Below, in pieces: positions 26,211-33,047 of a DNA stretch of 38,276 bases. The number at the start of each line of letters is the position of its first letter. Positions within the stretch are counted from its first letter, which is position 1. The DNA is taken from assembly GCF_024691275.1 (NCBI RefSeq), contig NZ_JAILNU010000091.1, forward strand, positions 1 through 38,276. Direction: 5' to 3'. The stretch comes from Ruminococcus sp. Lineage in GTDB: Bacteria > Bacillota > Clostridia > Oscillospirales > Ruminococcaceae. The notes beneath the pieces are model-generated. The model had not been told where the DNA came from. It saw nothing but the letters and a program-made list of their open reading frames with translations, and did no database searches. Position numbers and translations under genes: made by a program.

Positions 26211-27821
26211 ATGAAAAAAATCGTATCCATTATCACTGCAGCCGCACTGTCTCTTTCTGTTACTGCATCTCTGCCGGTATCAGCAGCCGACTCGGATTAC
26301 TTGCTGCACAGTACCTTTGAGAGCGGAAGCGAACAGTGGTCCGGACGCGGCTCTGCATCTGTAAAAACGGTTTCCGGCATCTCACGCTCCGGAGAAAGCT
26401 CACTTATGGCAAGCGGAAGAGAAGCTGACTGGAACGGCGCTACCGTTTCGCTCGGTTCCCAGTTCAAGGCAGGACAGTCCTACGCATTCAGTGCATACGT
26501 TATGACCGAGGATACCACATCCCCTGTAACATTCTATCTGACACTCCAGTACAAGGACGGAGATACTGCTGTGTACCCGAAGATCGCAGAGATCACCGCC
26601 GAAAAAGGACAATGGGCACATCTTGAAAACGAAGATTTTACCATTCCCAGCGAAGCAACTGATATCCAGCTCTACGTCGAGACAAAAGAAAGCAAATGCA
26701 GCTTCTATGTGGACGAGGTCGTCGGCGCCAAGAGCGGTACTGAGATAAGCGAGCCGCCCAAGGCTGTAAAGATGAGCAAGGGCGACATAAACTACGACGG
26801 CGTAATAAATGTATTTGACGTTATCCTCGCACGAAAGGGACTCATCAACGGCATCACCGACAAAAAGGCTCTCAAGGCAGCCGACGCCGACAGCAACGGT
26901 ACTTTTGAGGCAGCCGATGTGATACTCATCACTAAATACGTTATGGGCAGAATTAAAGAATTCCCCGTAGTTGAGCCGCCTCCGGGACAGGTCAAGTACA
27001 CTATGGAGGAGCTCACCGAAAAGGTTCAGAGCGAGCTCGTGAACACTGAGCCCAGCGACTCACACCTTGAGAAAGCCGGCGTCAAGTACGGAACTATCCA
27101 GAAAAAGACCTACTTCTCCAAGAAGGCAAACAAGAACAAGCCCTATAATATCCTGCTTCCTGCCGACTACGACGAGAGCAAGCAGTATCCCGTTCTCTAT
27201 GTGCTCCACGGCTTCTTCGAGAACGAGGATCGTATGATAACAAAGGGCAACGGTACGATGTATACACGTCAGATCGTCGGAAATGCTATCGCTTCCGGCG
27301 AGGCAAAGGATATGATCGTTGTGTGTCCTCTCATCTTCACAAGTGCAACAAAGGAGAGCGCTACCGGATTTGGCGACGCTGCATCAGTTGAAGGCTACAA
27401 CAACTTTGTTGACGATATCGTTGACAGCCTTATGCCTCACATCGAGTCAACTTACAGTGTCAAGACCGGCAGAGACTACACAGCTGTTACCGGCTTCTCA
27501 ATGGGCGGTATGGAGTCACTCCAGATCGGTATGAAGTACGGCGACAAGTTCGGCTATGTCGGAGCTATCTGCCCTGCACCCGGTGCATCGGGAGCATTCA
27601 AGTGGAACAATCCGGACGAAACTCCTTATCTGGTATTCATCACCGGAGGTACTTCGGACGACGTTGTAGGACTCAGCACACCTCAGGGCTACCATAACAA
27701 CTTCACAAAGAACGGCGTTCCTCATGTATGGCACGTTGTTCAGGGCGGTCACCACGGTGACGACTCTATCCATTCGAGCCTATATTGCTTCGTAAGAGCA
27801 GTATTCCAGGCAAAGGACTGA
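26211..27821 (+). CDS. Secreted CBM - dockerin - CE1-type esterase
   Basis: 536 residues; ATG behind AAAAAGGAGG. Signal peptide 1-25 (cleavage after V-S-A-A). A CBM4_9/CBM22-like module at about 33-172 closely resembles the one in the GH5 enzyme (W-S-G-R-G-S-A, S-G-R-E-x-x-W-N-G). A dockerin follows at about 189-250, with two calcium-loop repeats: G-D-I-N-Y-D-G-V-I-N and D-A-D-S-N-G-T-F-E-A. The esterase domain at about 285-536 has S430 in G-F-S-M-G-G and the catalytic His in G-G-H-H-G-D (514 or 515). CE1 members include feruloyl and acetylxylan esterases, so this enzyme would remove side groups from xylan. The dockerin lies in the middle of the protein and differs in sequence from the other two, so it may bind a different cohesin. 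Confidence 0.9.
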   Translation: MKKIVSIITAAALSLSVTASLPVSAADSDYLLHSTFESGSEQWSGRGSASVKTVSGISRSGESSLMASGREADWNGATVSLGSQFKAGQSYAFSAYVMTEDTTSPVTFYLTLQYKDGDTAVYPKIAEITAEKGQWAHLENEDFTIPSEATDIQLYVETKESKCSFYVDEVVGAKSGTEISEPPKAVKMSKGDINYDGVINVFDVILARKGLINGITDKKALKAADADSNGTFEAADVILITKYVMGRIKEFPVVEPPPGQVKYTMEELTEKVQSELVNTEPSDSHLEKAGVKYGTIQKKTYFSKKANKNKPYNILLPADYDESKQYPVLYVLHGFFENEDRMITKGNGTMYTRQIVGNAIASGEAKDMIVVCPLIFTSATKESATGFGDAASVEGYNNFVDDIVDSLMPHIESTYSVKTGRDYTAVTGFSMGGMESLQIGMKYGDKFGYVGAICPAPGASGAFKWNNPDETPYLVFITGGTSDDVVGLSTPQGYHNNFTKNGVPHVWHVVQGGHHGDDSIHSSLYCFVRAVFQAKD

Positions 27822-27839
27822 TAATACAGCATACAAACA

Positions 27840-27860
27840 GGGGCGAGCGAAACTCGCCCC
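27840..27860 (+). terminator. Terminator-like hairpin after the esterase gene
   Basis: GGGGCGAG-CGAAA-CTCGCCCC, then TGCAATTTTG. It is the only hairpin right after the stop (19 nt away) and also belongs to the GC-rich intergenic repeat type. Confidence 0.65.
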
Positions 27861-27930
27861 TGCAATTTTGCTGTTTCGTGTAAGGGCGCATTTCGTGTGC
27901 CCGACAGAATGAGGTTTATTGACAGACTGC

Positions 27931-27950
27931 GGAGAGCCTGACGGCTCTCC
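27931..27950. repeat. GGAGAGCC palindromic repeat, copy 3
   Basis: GGAGAGCC-TGAC-GGCTCTCC followed by TTTTTATT, so it could terminate plus-strand transcripts. It is preceded by TTGACAGACTGC, resembling the flank of copy 2. Confidence 0.85.
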
Positions 27951-28033
27951 TTTTTATTCGACTTCTCCTTCACAGCATATTGCGCACACTGCCGGCGTAT
28001 AATGTACAAACACTTTTCCAAAGGAGCAACACT

Positions 28034-28222
28034 ATGAAAAATCCAAAAAGAAAAATCATCGGAGGAGTCGTTATCTCTGTGTGCGTCCTCTGTGCAGCAG
28101 CTGCCGGCTCAAAGGCAGATAACAGAAAGAGTGAGGACTCGGTAACAGTCTCGGCTCTCCCGGCAGAAAAAACGCCTATTATCGTACTCGATGCCGGTCA
28201 CGGCGCGTCAACTAAAACATAG
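28034..28222 (+). pseudogene. N-acetylmuramoyl-L-alanine amidase, truncated at a repeat
   Basis: ATG 28034 has a good AAAGGAG site and encodes 62 residues: a basic start, a hydrophobic signal segment (I-I-G-G-V-V-I-S-V-C-V-L-C-A), then I-I-V-L-D-A-G-H-G. That last motif opens the Amidase_3 domain and carries its first zinc His. The frame then reads A-S-T-K-T-stop, encoded by the repeat that begins at CACGGCG (28199). The remaining roughly 170 residues of the domain are absent, so no enzyme can be made. A TATAAT lies upstream near 28000. The break occurs exactly at a sequence repeated at 36624-36677. Confidence 0.75.
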
Positions 28223-28253
28223 TTCAAAAAGGAGAGCCGCAAGGCTCTCCTGA
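28199..28253 (+). repeat. 55-bp repeat at the amidase break (copy A)
   Basis: It runs from CACGGCGCGTCAACTAAAAC through GTTCAAAAAGGAGAGCC to CTCCTGA and is about 90% identical by eye to 36624-36677. It includes the fourth GGAGAGCC palindrome (28231-28250). Confidence 0.8.
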
Positions 28254-28352
28254 ATTCTTATATGCATCAATATTGCCCAAAATATAATCTCATCTGTCAA
28301 CTCGCATTTAATTGTGATCTCGACTTAACAATCATGTGCTAATATGCAGATA
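28254..28352. other. Intergenic, nothing recognised
   Basis: AT-rich sequence without a supported gene, promoter or repeat. Confidence 0.4.
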
Positions 28353-28378
28353 AGACCGACTGCTTTCACAATCGGTCT
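28353..28378 (-). terminator. Hairpin ending the rtcB operon
   Basis: AGACCGA pairs with TCGGTCT across 12 nt, followed on the minus strand by TATCTGC. The T run is weak. It is 64 nt past the stop of the 56-residue protein. Confidence 0.5.
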
Positions 28379-28441
28379 CATCATACACTCTTTTATTACA
28401 CTATTTTTCGTTTACACAGAATTTGGGATCGACTCTGTTCT

Positions 28442-28612
28442 TCATTCTGCAAAAAGTGAATTACGGTGCTTTGGATTGCGCTTGTAAGCCTTCTTGTTTT
28501 CCTGAGTGACACGGGTGACAGGATTGATACCGTTCCAGTCCCGGCGCTGTGCGGAGTTGATCTTTTTCTGTTCTTTCTTGCTCATTTTCTCAAAAGATAC
28601 GAATTTCTCCAT
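28442..28612 (-). CDS. Small basic protein translationally coupled to rtcB
   Basis: 56 residues, strongly basic (many Lys and Arg), starting M-E-K-F-V-S-F-E-K-M-S-K-K-E-Q-K-K and containing W-N-G-I-N-P-V-T-R. Its ATG shares one base with the rtcB stop codon (TAATG), and GTGAGGA lies in front, so it is translated with rtcB. No signal peptide or membrane helix. The composition suggests RNA binding, which would suit the RNA ligase, but this is inference. I recall similar small basic proteins (K-K-E-Q-R..., W-G..., N-P-V-T-R) in Firmicutes without known function. Confidence 0.75.
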   Translation of the reverse strand: MEKFVSFEKMSKKEQKKINSAQRRDWNGINPVTRVTQENKKAYKRNPKHRNSLFAE

Positions 28613-29817
28613 TATTCCTCACCTGCCTTGAAGTTGTAGATAGGCTTGATTATTTCGTTTATCTCGACGGTATCGCAGATATTACCAACAATGTCGTCAA
28701 TAGACTTATACGCCATAGGACACTCGTCAAGTGTCTGAGCGTTTACCGATGTGGTGTAGATACCGTTCATCTGCTTCTTGAACTCCGACACTGTGAAGCT
28801 TTCCTTTGCCTGTGAACGCGACATAATACGTCCTGCGCCGTGAGGTGCGGAACAGTTCCAGTCAGGATTTCCCTTACCTGTGCAGATAAGGCTGCCATCA
28901 CGCATATTTATCGGTATGAGCAGCTTCTCCCCTGCCTGTGCAGACACGGCTCCCTTACGGAGTATCATAGTCTCTGTGTCAATGTAGTTGTGTATCGTTG
29001 TGAACTGCTCCTCAACGTGGAGATGCATACCCTTGATTATCTCATCCATCATTGCCTGACGATTGAGCATTGCAAACTGCTGCACTATCTTCATGTCATG
29101 GATATACTGCTCAAAAAGCTCACCCTCGCAGTATGCAAGGTGCTTGGGAATATCAGTGAACTTTGTGTTCTTGAGCCTTGTTATCTCAGTCTGGATCTGC
29201 TTATTGCGCCCCTCGGACTTCATCTTTTCGATAAGTGCGTCAATATCCTTCTTTGAGCTTCCGTTGAGTCGCTTGTAAGCCTCCTCCTGATAGTATTTTG
29301 CAGTTTCTACGCCAAGGTGACGAGAACCAGAATGGATAACGATATAGATGCTGCCGTCTTCACCCTTGTCTGCTTCAATGAAGTGGTTGCCTCCGCCGAG
29401 AGTACCTATACTACGCTCAGCGCGAGTGGGATTAATGCGGTCATAACAATAAAGCTCTGTGAGGTCGATCTGCTCGTTATAGCGGTGTGCCTTGTCGCGA
29501 ATAGCAAATCCCGAGGGGATCTTCTCATAGATGAGCTTGTCAAGCTTCTGTAATTCGATATGCTTTTCTTTAAGTCTTACAGTCTCCATTCCGCAGCCAA
29601 TGTCTACACCAACGAGGTTAGGTACAACCTTGTCTGTAATGTGCATAGTCGTACCTATCGTACAGCCAGCACCGGCGTGTACATCAGGCATTATGCGTAT
29701 CTGCGAACCGTCGCTCATAGGCTGGTTACAAAGTTCGATTATCTGAGAAATTGCACTCTGGTCGACAACGTCTGTGAATATCTTTGCGGAGCTGTACTTT
29801 CCGTTTAATTCGATCAT
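28612..29817 (-). CDS. rtcB: RNA ligase RtcB
   Basis: 401 residues, matching the shorter RtcB forms; ATG 29817 has AAAGGA 8 nt upstream. The in-frame extension to 29925 overlaps the leader and is rejected. Family motifs: D-V-H-A-G (45-49), G-V-D-I-G-C75-G-M (manganese), G-G-G-N-H145 , H162-S-G-S-R-H, H276, and H326-G-A-G-R, the guanylylated His. RtcB joins RNA 3'-phosphate or 2',3'-cyclic phosphate ends to 5'-OH ends using GTP and Mn2+, repairing cleaved tRNA and other RNA in the cytoplasm. A leader ORF and an intrinsic terminator precede it, suggesting attenuation. The small basic protein follows with one-base overlap. Confidence 0.95.
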   Translation of the reverse strand: MIELNGKYSSAKIFTDVVDQSAISQIIELCNQPMSDGSQIRIMPDVHAGAGCTIGTTMHITDKVVPNLVGVDIGCGMETVRLKEKHIELQKLDKLIYEKIPSGFAIRDKAHRYNEQIDLTELYCYDRINPTRAERSIGTLGGGNHFIEADKGEDGSIYIVIHSGSRHLGVETAKYYQEEAYKRLNGSSKKDIDALIEKMKSEGRNKQIQTEITRLKNTKFTDIPKHLAYCEGELFEQYIHDMKIVQQFAMLNRQAMMDEIIKGMHLHVEEQFTTIHNYIDTETMILRKGAVSAQAGEKLLIPINMRDGSLICTGKGNPDWNCSAPHGAGRIMSRSQAKESFTVSEFKKQMNGIYTTSVNAQTLDECPMAYKSIDDIVGNICDTVEINEIIKPIYNFKAGEE

Positions 29818-29848
29818 ATTTCGTCCTTTCCGAGTTGCCCGAGCGCAT

Positions 29849-29874
29849 AAAAAAGCACTCCCGCAGGAGTGCTT
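29849..29874 (-). terminator. Attenuator-type terminator between leader ORF and rtcB
   Basis: On the minus strand AAGCACTCC-TGCG-GGAGTGCTT is followed by six T. It starts 24 nt after the leader stop and ends 32 nt before the rtcB start, so it would abort rtcB transcription unless bypassed. Its 5' arm ACTCCTGC can alternatively pair with GCATGGAGT inside the leader ORF (plus 29926-29934), a possible antiterminator. Confidence 0.8.
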
Positions 29875-29897
29875 GATAATTGCATATGTGTGAAAAA

Positions 29898-29984
29898 TCA
29901 GCACATGGCTGTACACTTCGGGCAAACTCCATGCTTTATAATAATATTAAGTTTTGGCATCTGTGATTTAAAGTTGTTTTTCAT
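29898..29984 (-). CDS. Leader peptide ORF upstream of rtcB
   Basis: 28 codons, beginning M-K-N-N-F-K-S-Q-M-P-K and ending G-V-C-P-K-C-T-A-M-C. ATG 29984 has GGTGA and AAAGGA upstream and stands about 30 nt after a consensus promoter. The ORF ends just before the terminator hairpin. Three Cys codons sit in the last eight, in a C-x2-C-x3-C pattern that could bind metal or make translation sensitive to cysteine supply. Its codons 18-23 overlap both strands of alternative RNA pairings described for the attenuator. It may be a regulatory leader or a functional micropeptide. Confidence 0.65.
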   Translation of the reverse strand: MKNNFKSQMPKLNIIIKHGVCPKCTAMC

Positions 29985-30017
29985 GGTGTTCACCGTCCTT
30001 TCGTAGAATATGGAATC

Positions 30018-30046
30018 ATTATATACCACCTCCTGCGCTTTGTCAA
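30018..30046 (-). promoter_or_regulatory. Promoter of the rtcB operon
   Basis: Minus strand TTGACA (30041-30046), 17-nt spacer, TATAAT (30018-30023): both elements are consensus. Expected start near 30011, giving a leader of about 195 nt before rtcB. Confidence 0.9.
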
Positions 30047-30344
30047 GCATTTCCTGCAATTTTAATCAGTTTGTAATCTCTTTGATTATATTATAACAGA
30101 AGTGATGTCTTATTTTTTGAACACATGAGCTATTGAAGAATAAGAGAAAACAGGCTCCAAGAGCCTTTCCGATAAGCGTTGGTGACATTGAACCTGACGT
30201 GTCGATAACTGAGTTGTCAATAGTTTTTTGTGATATAAATGAAATTCCTTGAAAAATGTTCTTAACTCATTTTTTCTCACTCGCTTTCTGACAACTTACC
30301 CTCCTCTTAAAGCTCAAAAATATTTTTTGAATTTTATGTCTGAT
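30047..30344. other. Intergenic region between divergent rtcB and anti-sigma-like genes
   Basis: About 300 nt with no supported gene. It contains a small GGCTC-CAA-GAGCC hairpin (30153-30165) and otherwise AT-rich sequence. Confidence 0.45.
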
Positions 30345-30393
30345 TTGAAATTCTGTCTGCGATTGTATATTATGAAAGCGATGATACGTATCA
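30345..30393 (+). promoter_or_regulatory. Promoter and palindromic operator of the anti-sigma-like gene
   Basis: TTGAAA (30345-30350), 17-nt spacer, TATTAT (30368-30373), then the perfect 12-bp palindrome TGATACGTATCA (30382-30393) near the transcript start. The palindrome position fits a repressor site. Confidence 0.6.
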
Positions 30394-30425
30394 CAAAGCA
30401 AAGCAATCAATAAGGGGCGATGAAC

Positions 30426-31286
30426 ATGGAGCGTAATGCAGCCGGCATCACCGAACTAACAAATGATGAAAAAGAGAGGATGTTTTCTATGAGTATCAAT
30501 AAGTATAATGCAAATAATAATAACGACAAACGCACAGGTCGTGCTAACCACAGATATGCAGCAGTTGCAGCTGCATTCGCTCTCCTCATTGGAGGAATAG
30601 GCGGAAGTTTTGCTCTCGGCAAGCATATGGAAAAGAACAGCAAGCCCGGCACAGCAGCCGCAACAGAGGTAACTTCTACATCAATAACTTCTGTCATTGA
30701 GACAACAACACCCGTTGACGACAGGCACGCTCCCGCAGACCTTGATGCATTCGCTCAGGAATGGATCGACAATTACAATGTATGGTTAAAGATCCCGAAC
30801 GGAGCAGTTCAGCACGAAAAAGATACTGTAAGCTTCAAGATGGCTGAAGGCACATATGTTGATAAAGTGGATGCATGGAAAATAACTGATGAAGAATACT
30901 GTTCAGCTGACGCAATAAACGAGCATCTCCACGCTTTCTGGGCTCCCGGAAGCAAGGATGATATAAAAGTTCCTGATCTCACAGAGAAGATCGACAGCCA
31001 AACAGCTGAGTATACTGATTTCACAAAGAGTATATACTTCACCTATAAGAATGAACTTTACAGAACCGCAGGTAATTCAAGCGTCGAAGGCACAAGAACT
31101 TCTCCCTCCGCCGAAAAACTGAACGACAACGAAATTCTCGTTCACTGGGATCTCGGCTGGGAAGGTATAACAGAACCTCAGACTATGCACCTTGTATGGG
31201 TAGATGAACTCAATGACTGGCGCGTTGACAATATTGTCTGCGGAAGCGATTATCCCGGCAATTCTACTGAAACAGCTGTAAAGTAA
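30426..31286 (+). CDS. Membrane protein with anti-sigma-like N terminus (paralogue A)
   Basis: 286 residues from ATG 30426, 8 nt after AAGGGG (the ATG at 30420 is only 2 nt away). The N-terminal cytoplasmic part has E-L-T-N-D-E-K-E-R-M-F-S-M-S, like the short anti-sigma segments of Ruminococcus-type regulators. One membrane helix follows (A-A-V-A-A-A-F-A-L-L-I-G-G-I-G-G). A Thr/Ser-rich linker leads to an extracytoplasmic domain containing N-E-L-Y-R and N-D-W-R-V-D-N-I. The gene at the right edge shares helix, linker and domain but has a second downstream domain. No sigma factor gene is visible, so the anti-sigma role is inferred from layout. Confidence 0.65.
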   Translation: MERNAAGITELTNDEKERMFSMSINKYNANNNNDKRTGRANHRYAAVAAAFALLIGGIGGSFALGKHMEKNSKPGTAAATEVTSTSITSVIETTTPVDDRHAPADLDAFAQEWIDNYNVWLKIPNGAVQHEKDTVSFKMAEGTYVDKVDAWKITDEEYCSADAINEHLHAFWAPGSKDDIKVPDLTEKIDSQTAEYTDFTKSIYFTYKNELYRTAGNSSVEGTRTSPSAEKLNDNEILVHWDLGWEGITEPQTMHLVWVDELNDWRVDNIVCGSDYPGNSTETAVK

Positions 31287-31324
31287 CTCTTAAACGGCTA
31301 TCAAACGGATTTTTATCATAATAA

Positions 31325-31612
31325 AAAGGGAAAGTATTTATCACATTCACATTACTTCAAATCGCTGCCCATATGGGCAGCGATTCAGCTATATATAATA
31401 GCACGATAACAAGCCTGTTCATAAGAATATTCGCTTCACTCATGAATGAAGGGAAGTTAGAACCCTGTGATCCGGAACGCCTGGCACAGCTATACAGTGC
31501 GCCTATTGCTTTGATGATACAGCTCTACGACAGAGAGCCCGAGAGAAAAAACGAGATCATGATGGAGATCGTTGAACACATCGTTTTTTTCATAAAACTC
31601 TTTTTCAAATAA
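31325..31612 (+). pseudogene. TetR-family regulator, C-terminal remnant
   Basis: The frame is open from 31325 to the stop at 31612. It reads F-I-R-I-F-A-S-L-M-N-E-G-K-L, D-P-E-R-L-A-Q-L-Y-S-A-P-I and Y-D-R-E-P-E-R, which looks like the ligand-binding C-terminal half of a TetR regulator. The N-terminal helix-turn-helix is missing and no start has a ribosome-binding site; the ATG at 31373 lies inside a 26-bp palindrome. A functional repressor cannot be made. A small stand-alone protein is a less likely alternative. Confidence 0.6.
31360..31385. repeat. Perfect 26-bp palindrome
   Basis: AATCGCTGCCCAT followed immediately by its exact reverse complement. No T run follows, so it is not an ordinary terminator. 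It lies 74 nt after the anti-sigma-like gene and within the TetR remnant frame. Confidence 0.85.
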
Positions 31613-31697
31613 AGCACTCCACTCTTCTATCCTCTTTGACTCAAATCATATTATTATCAACCGTAACTATAACAGAAATCGCCCTCCATATAACACA

Positions 31698-31730
31698 AAG
31701 TCCTCATAGCACCAAAACTATGAGGACTTG
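31698..31730 (+). terminator. Terminator after the TetR remnant
   Basis: AAGTCCTCATAG pairs with CTATGAGGACTT across 8 nt, followed by GTTTTC. Confidence 0.8.
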
Positions 31731-31763
31731 TTTTCATATATAATATGCTTGAAACTTCTGTCT

Positions 31764-31790
31764 GAGTCTCCTTCGGGAGGCTCATTTTCT
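31764..31790 (+). terminator. Second hairpin between convergent genes
   Basis: GAGTCTCC-TTCG-GGAGGCTC (one mismatch), followed by ATTTTCT. It stands just before the convergent gene ending at 31792. Confidence 0.6.
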
Positions 31791-31791
31791 G

Positions 31792-32895
31792 TTATAACGC
31801 TCTTTTTATCCAATCCATAAGCACATCGGTGATGTATTCCTGTTCTGCCTGTGTAAGCACCTTTCCGGAGGGAATGTTATGCCACTTCTCAAGACAGCCG
31901 CGGCAGCAGCAGGCAGTTGCGTGCTGGGCGATGAAGACCGGATGTCCTTTCATCGGAGTCTGCTTGCCGTCGTTTTCGGGTGCTTCGGATGACAAGCGCT
32001 TTTCAACAAAGTCCCTTGCATGACTTCGGATAGTGTCCATACCCTTTTCTCTGACATACGCCTTATCCTTTTCAGTAAGATGGAAACGGCTCCTGAAATC
32101 AGAACGGCTCAGTCTTGCGAAAAGCTCATTCCTGTCGGGCAGCTGATACTTTATGGCAGCACCTGAATTACTTCCGGGCGTATAACTGTATCCCGACTTT
32201 TTAGCCTGTGGGATATGGAGTTTTCGCTCCAAACGGTATACCTTGCCTTCCTTGATAAAAACCGCTCCTGTCTGCCGGAAAGTGAATGGAACACCACAGC
32301 GTATGCACTGACGGCGGACTTCCTGTATCCAGCGCAGATCACAGGGACGTGCATTATCTCCGGATTCACCGCCGCAGCTGACGTGTTCTATCAGACCTGT
32401 CGCAAGGTACTTTCCAATATCTATCTCACCGAGCATAGGCTCTGAGATGATCTCCCTGTGCTTTATCGGTAGCTTCAGGAATATCGGGAGTCTGTAATCA
32501 GCTCTCACCTGATCTTCGCAGGTACTGCATATCGTTACATTATCCCAGCCGTTGCCCCAGTCAGAGGGCATACAATCTGCAAAACGGTCTATTCTTTTCG
32601 TAATGATATAGAACTGAAGGTCACTGCGCTGACGCATCATATCCCAGCAGCCCTGCCGCCATTCGTCAGCATCTTCAAGGAAGAAATCAGAGGTCATACA
32701 GGCAAAAACTATACCGTCATCAGCTGTCAGTTTGTACTGTCCCTGACGGTTCTTTTTAAGCGGCAGGTCATAATCGCCGGTCTTTGTTACGACAGAAGCA
32801 TCTTTGCCTATGCTCTCATCACGGCGGTAAACATAGCAATTCGCACATCCGGGACTTATCTTGTGACAACCGTGCCACGGATTCCAAACAACCAT
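31792..32895 (-). CDS. DUF5131 (phage Gp37/Gp68-like) fused to DUF4186
   Basis: 367 residues, ATG behind AAAGGAG. The N-terminal 230 residues resemble DUF5131/phage Gp37-Gp68 proteins: W-N-P-W-H-G-C10, P-G-C17-A-N-C20-Y, and later E-P-M-L-G. The Cys cluster may hold an Fe-S centre. The C-terminal 115 residues match DUF4186: R-S-D-F-R-S-R-F-H-L, G-M-D-T-I-R-S-H-A, H-P-V-F-I-A-Q-H-A-T-A, C-R-G-C-L-E-K-W-H. The two are usually seen separately as far as I recall, so this is a natural fusion. The biochemical role of both is unknown. It is monocistronic with its own promoter. Confidence 0.8.
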   Translation of the reverse strand: MVVWNPWHGCHKISPGCANCYVYRRDESIGKDASVVTKTGDYDLPLKKNRQGQYKLTADDGIVFACMTSDFFLEDADEWRQGCWDMMRQRSDLQFYIITKRIDRFADCMPSDWGNGWDNVTICSTCEDQVRADYRLPIFLKLPIKHREIISEPMLGEIDIGKYLATGLIEHVSCGGESGDNARPCDLRWIQEVRRQCIRCGVPFTFRQTGAVFIKEGKVYRLERKLHIPQAKKSGYSYTPGSNSGAAIKYQLPDRNELFARLSRSDFRSRFHLTEKDKAYVREKGMDTIRSHARDFVEKRLSSEAPENDGKQTPMKGHPVFIAQHATACCCRGCLEKWHNIPSGKVLTQAEQEYITDVLMDWIKRAL

Positions 32896-32935
32896 AATTC
32901 ACCGCTCCTTTCCAATGCTGCTTCTTCACCGTTTT

Positions 32936-32964
32936 ATTATAGCATACAAATATCACGGATTCAA
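32936..32964 (-). promoter_or_regulatory. Promoter of the DUF5131-DUF4186 gene
   Basis: Minus strand TTGAAT (32959-32964), 17-nt spacer, TATAAT (32936-32941), with TGC directly before the -10. Confidence 0.75.
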
Positions 32965-32987
32965 GCATTTTACAGATCGTTAAACAA

Positions 32988-33024
32988 TGAGAAACGGGAA
33001 TGGAGTATTGAACTTCATTCCCGC
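32988..33024 (-). terminator. Terminator of the GH127-type gene
   Basis: CGGGAATG pairs with CATTCCCG, followed on the minus strand by TTTCTC. It lies 25 nt after the stop. Confidence 0.7.
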
Positions 33025-33047
33025 TTTTAGTTTATCCTGTTGCAGTA

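Noticed and set aside
29818..29925. N-terminal extension of RtcB
   Set aside because: It would be read through the terminator hairpin and leader; RtcB homology starts at the ATG with AAAGGA upstream.
29832..29929. tRNA-like structure before rtcB
   Set aside because: The long-range stem and inner hairpins do not give cloverleaf arm lengths, a T-loop or a CCA end; an attenuator explains them better.
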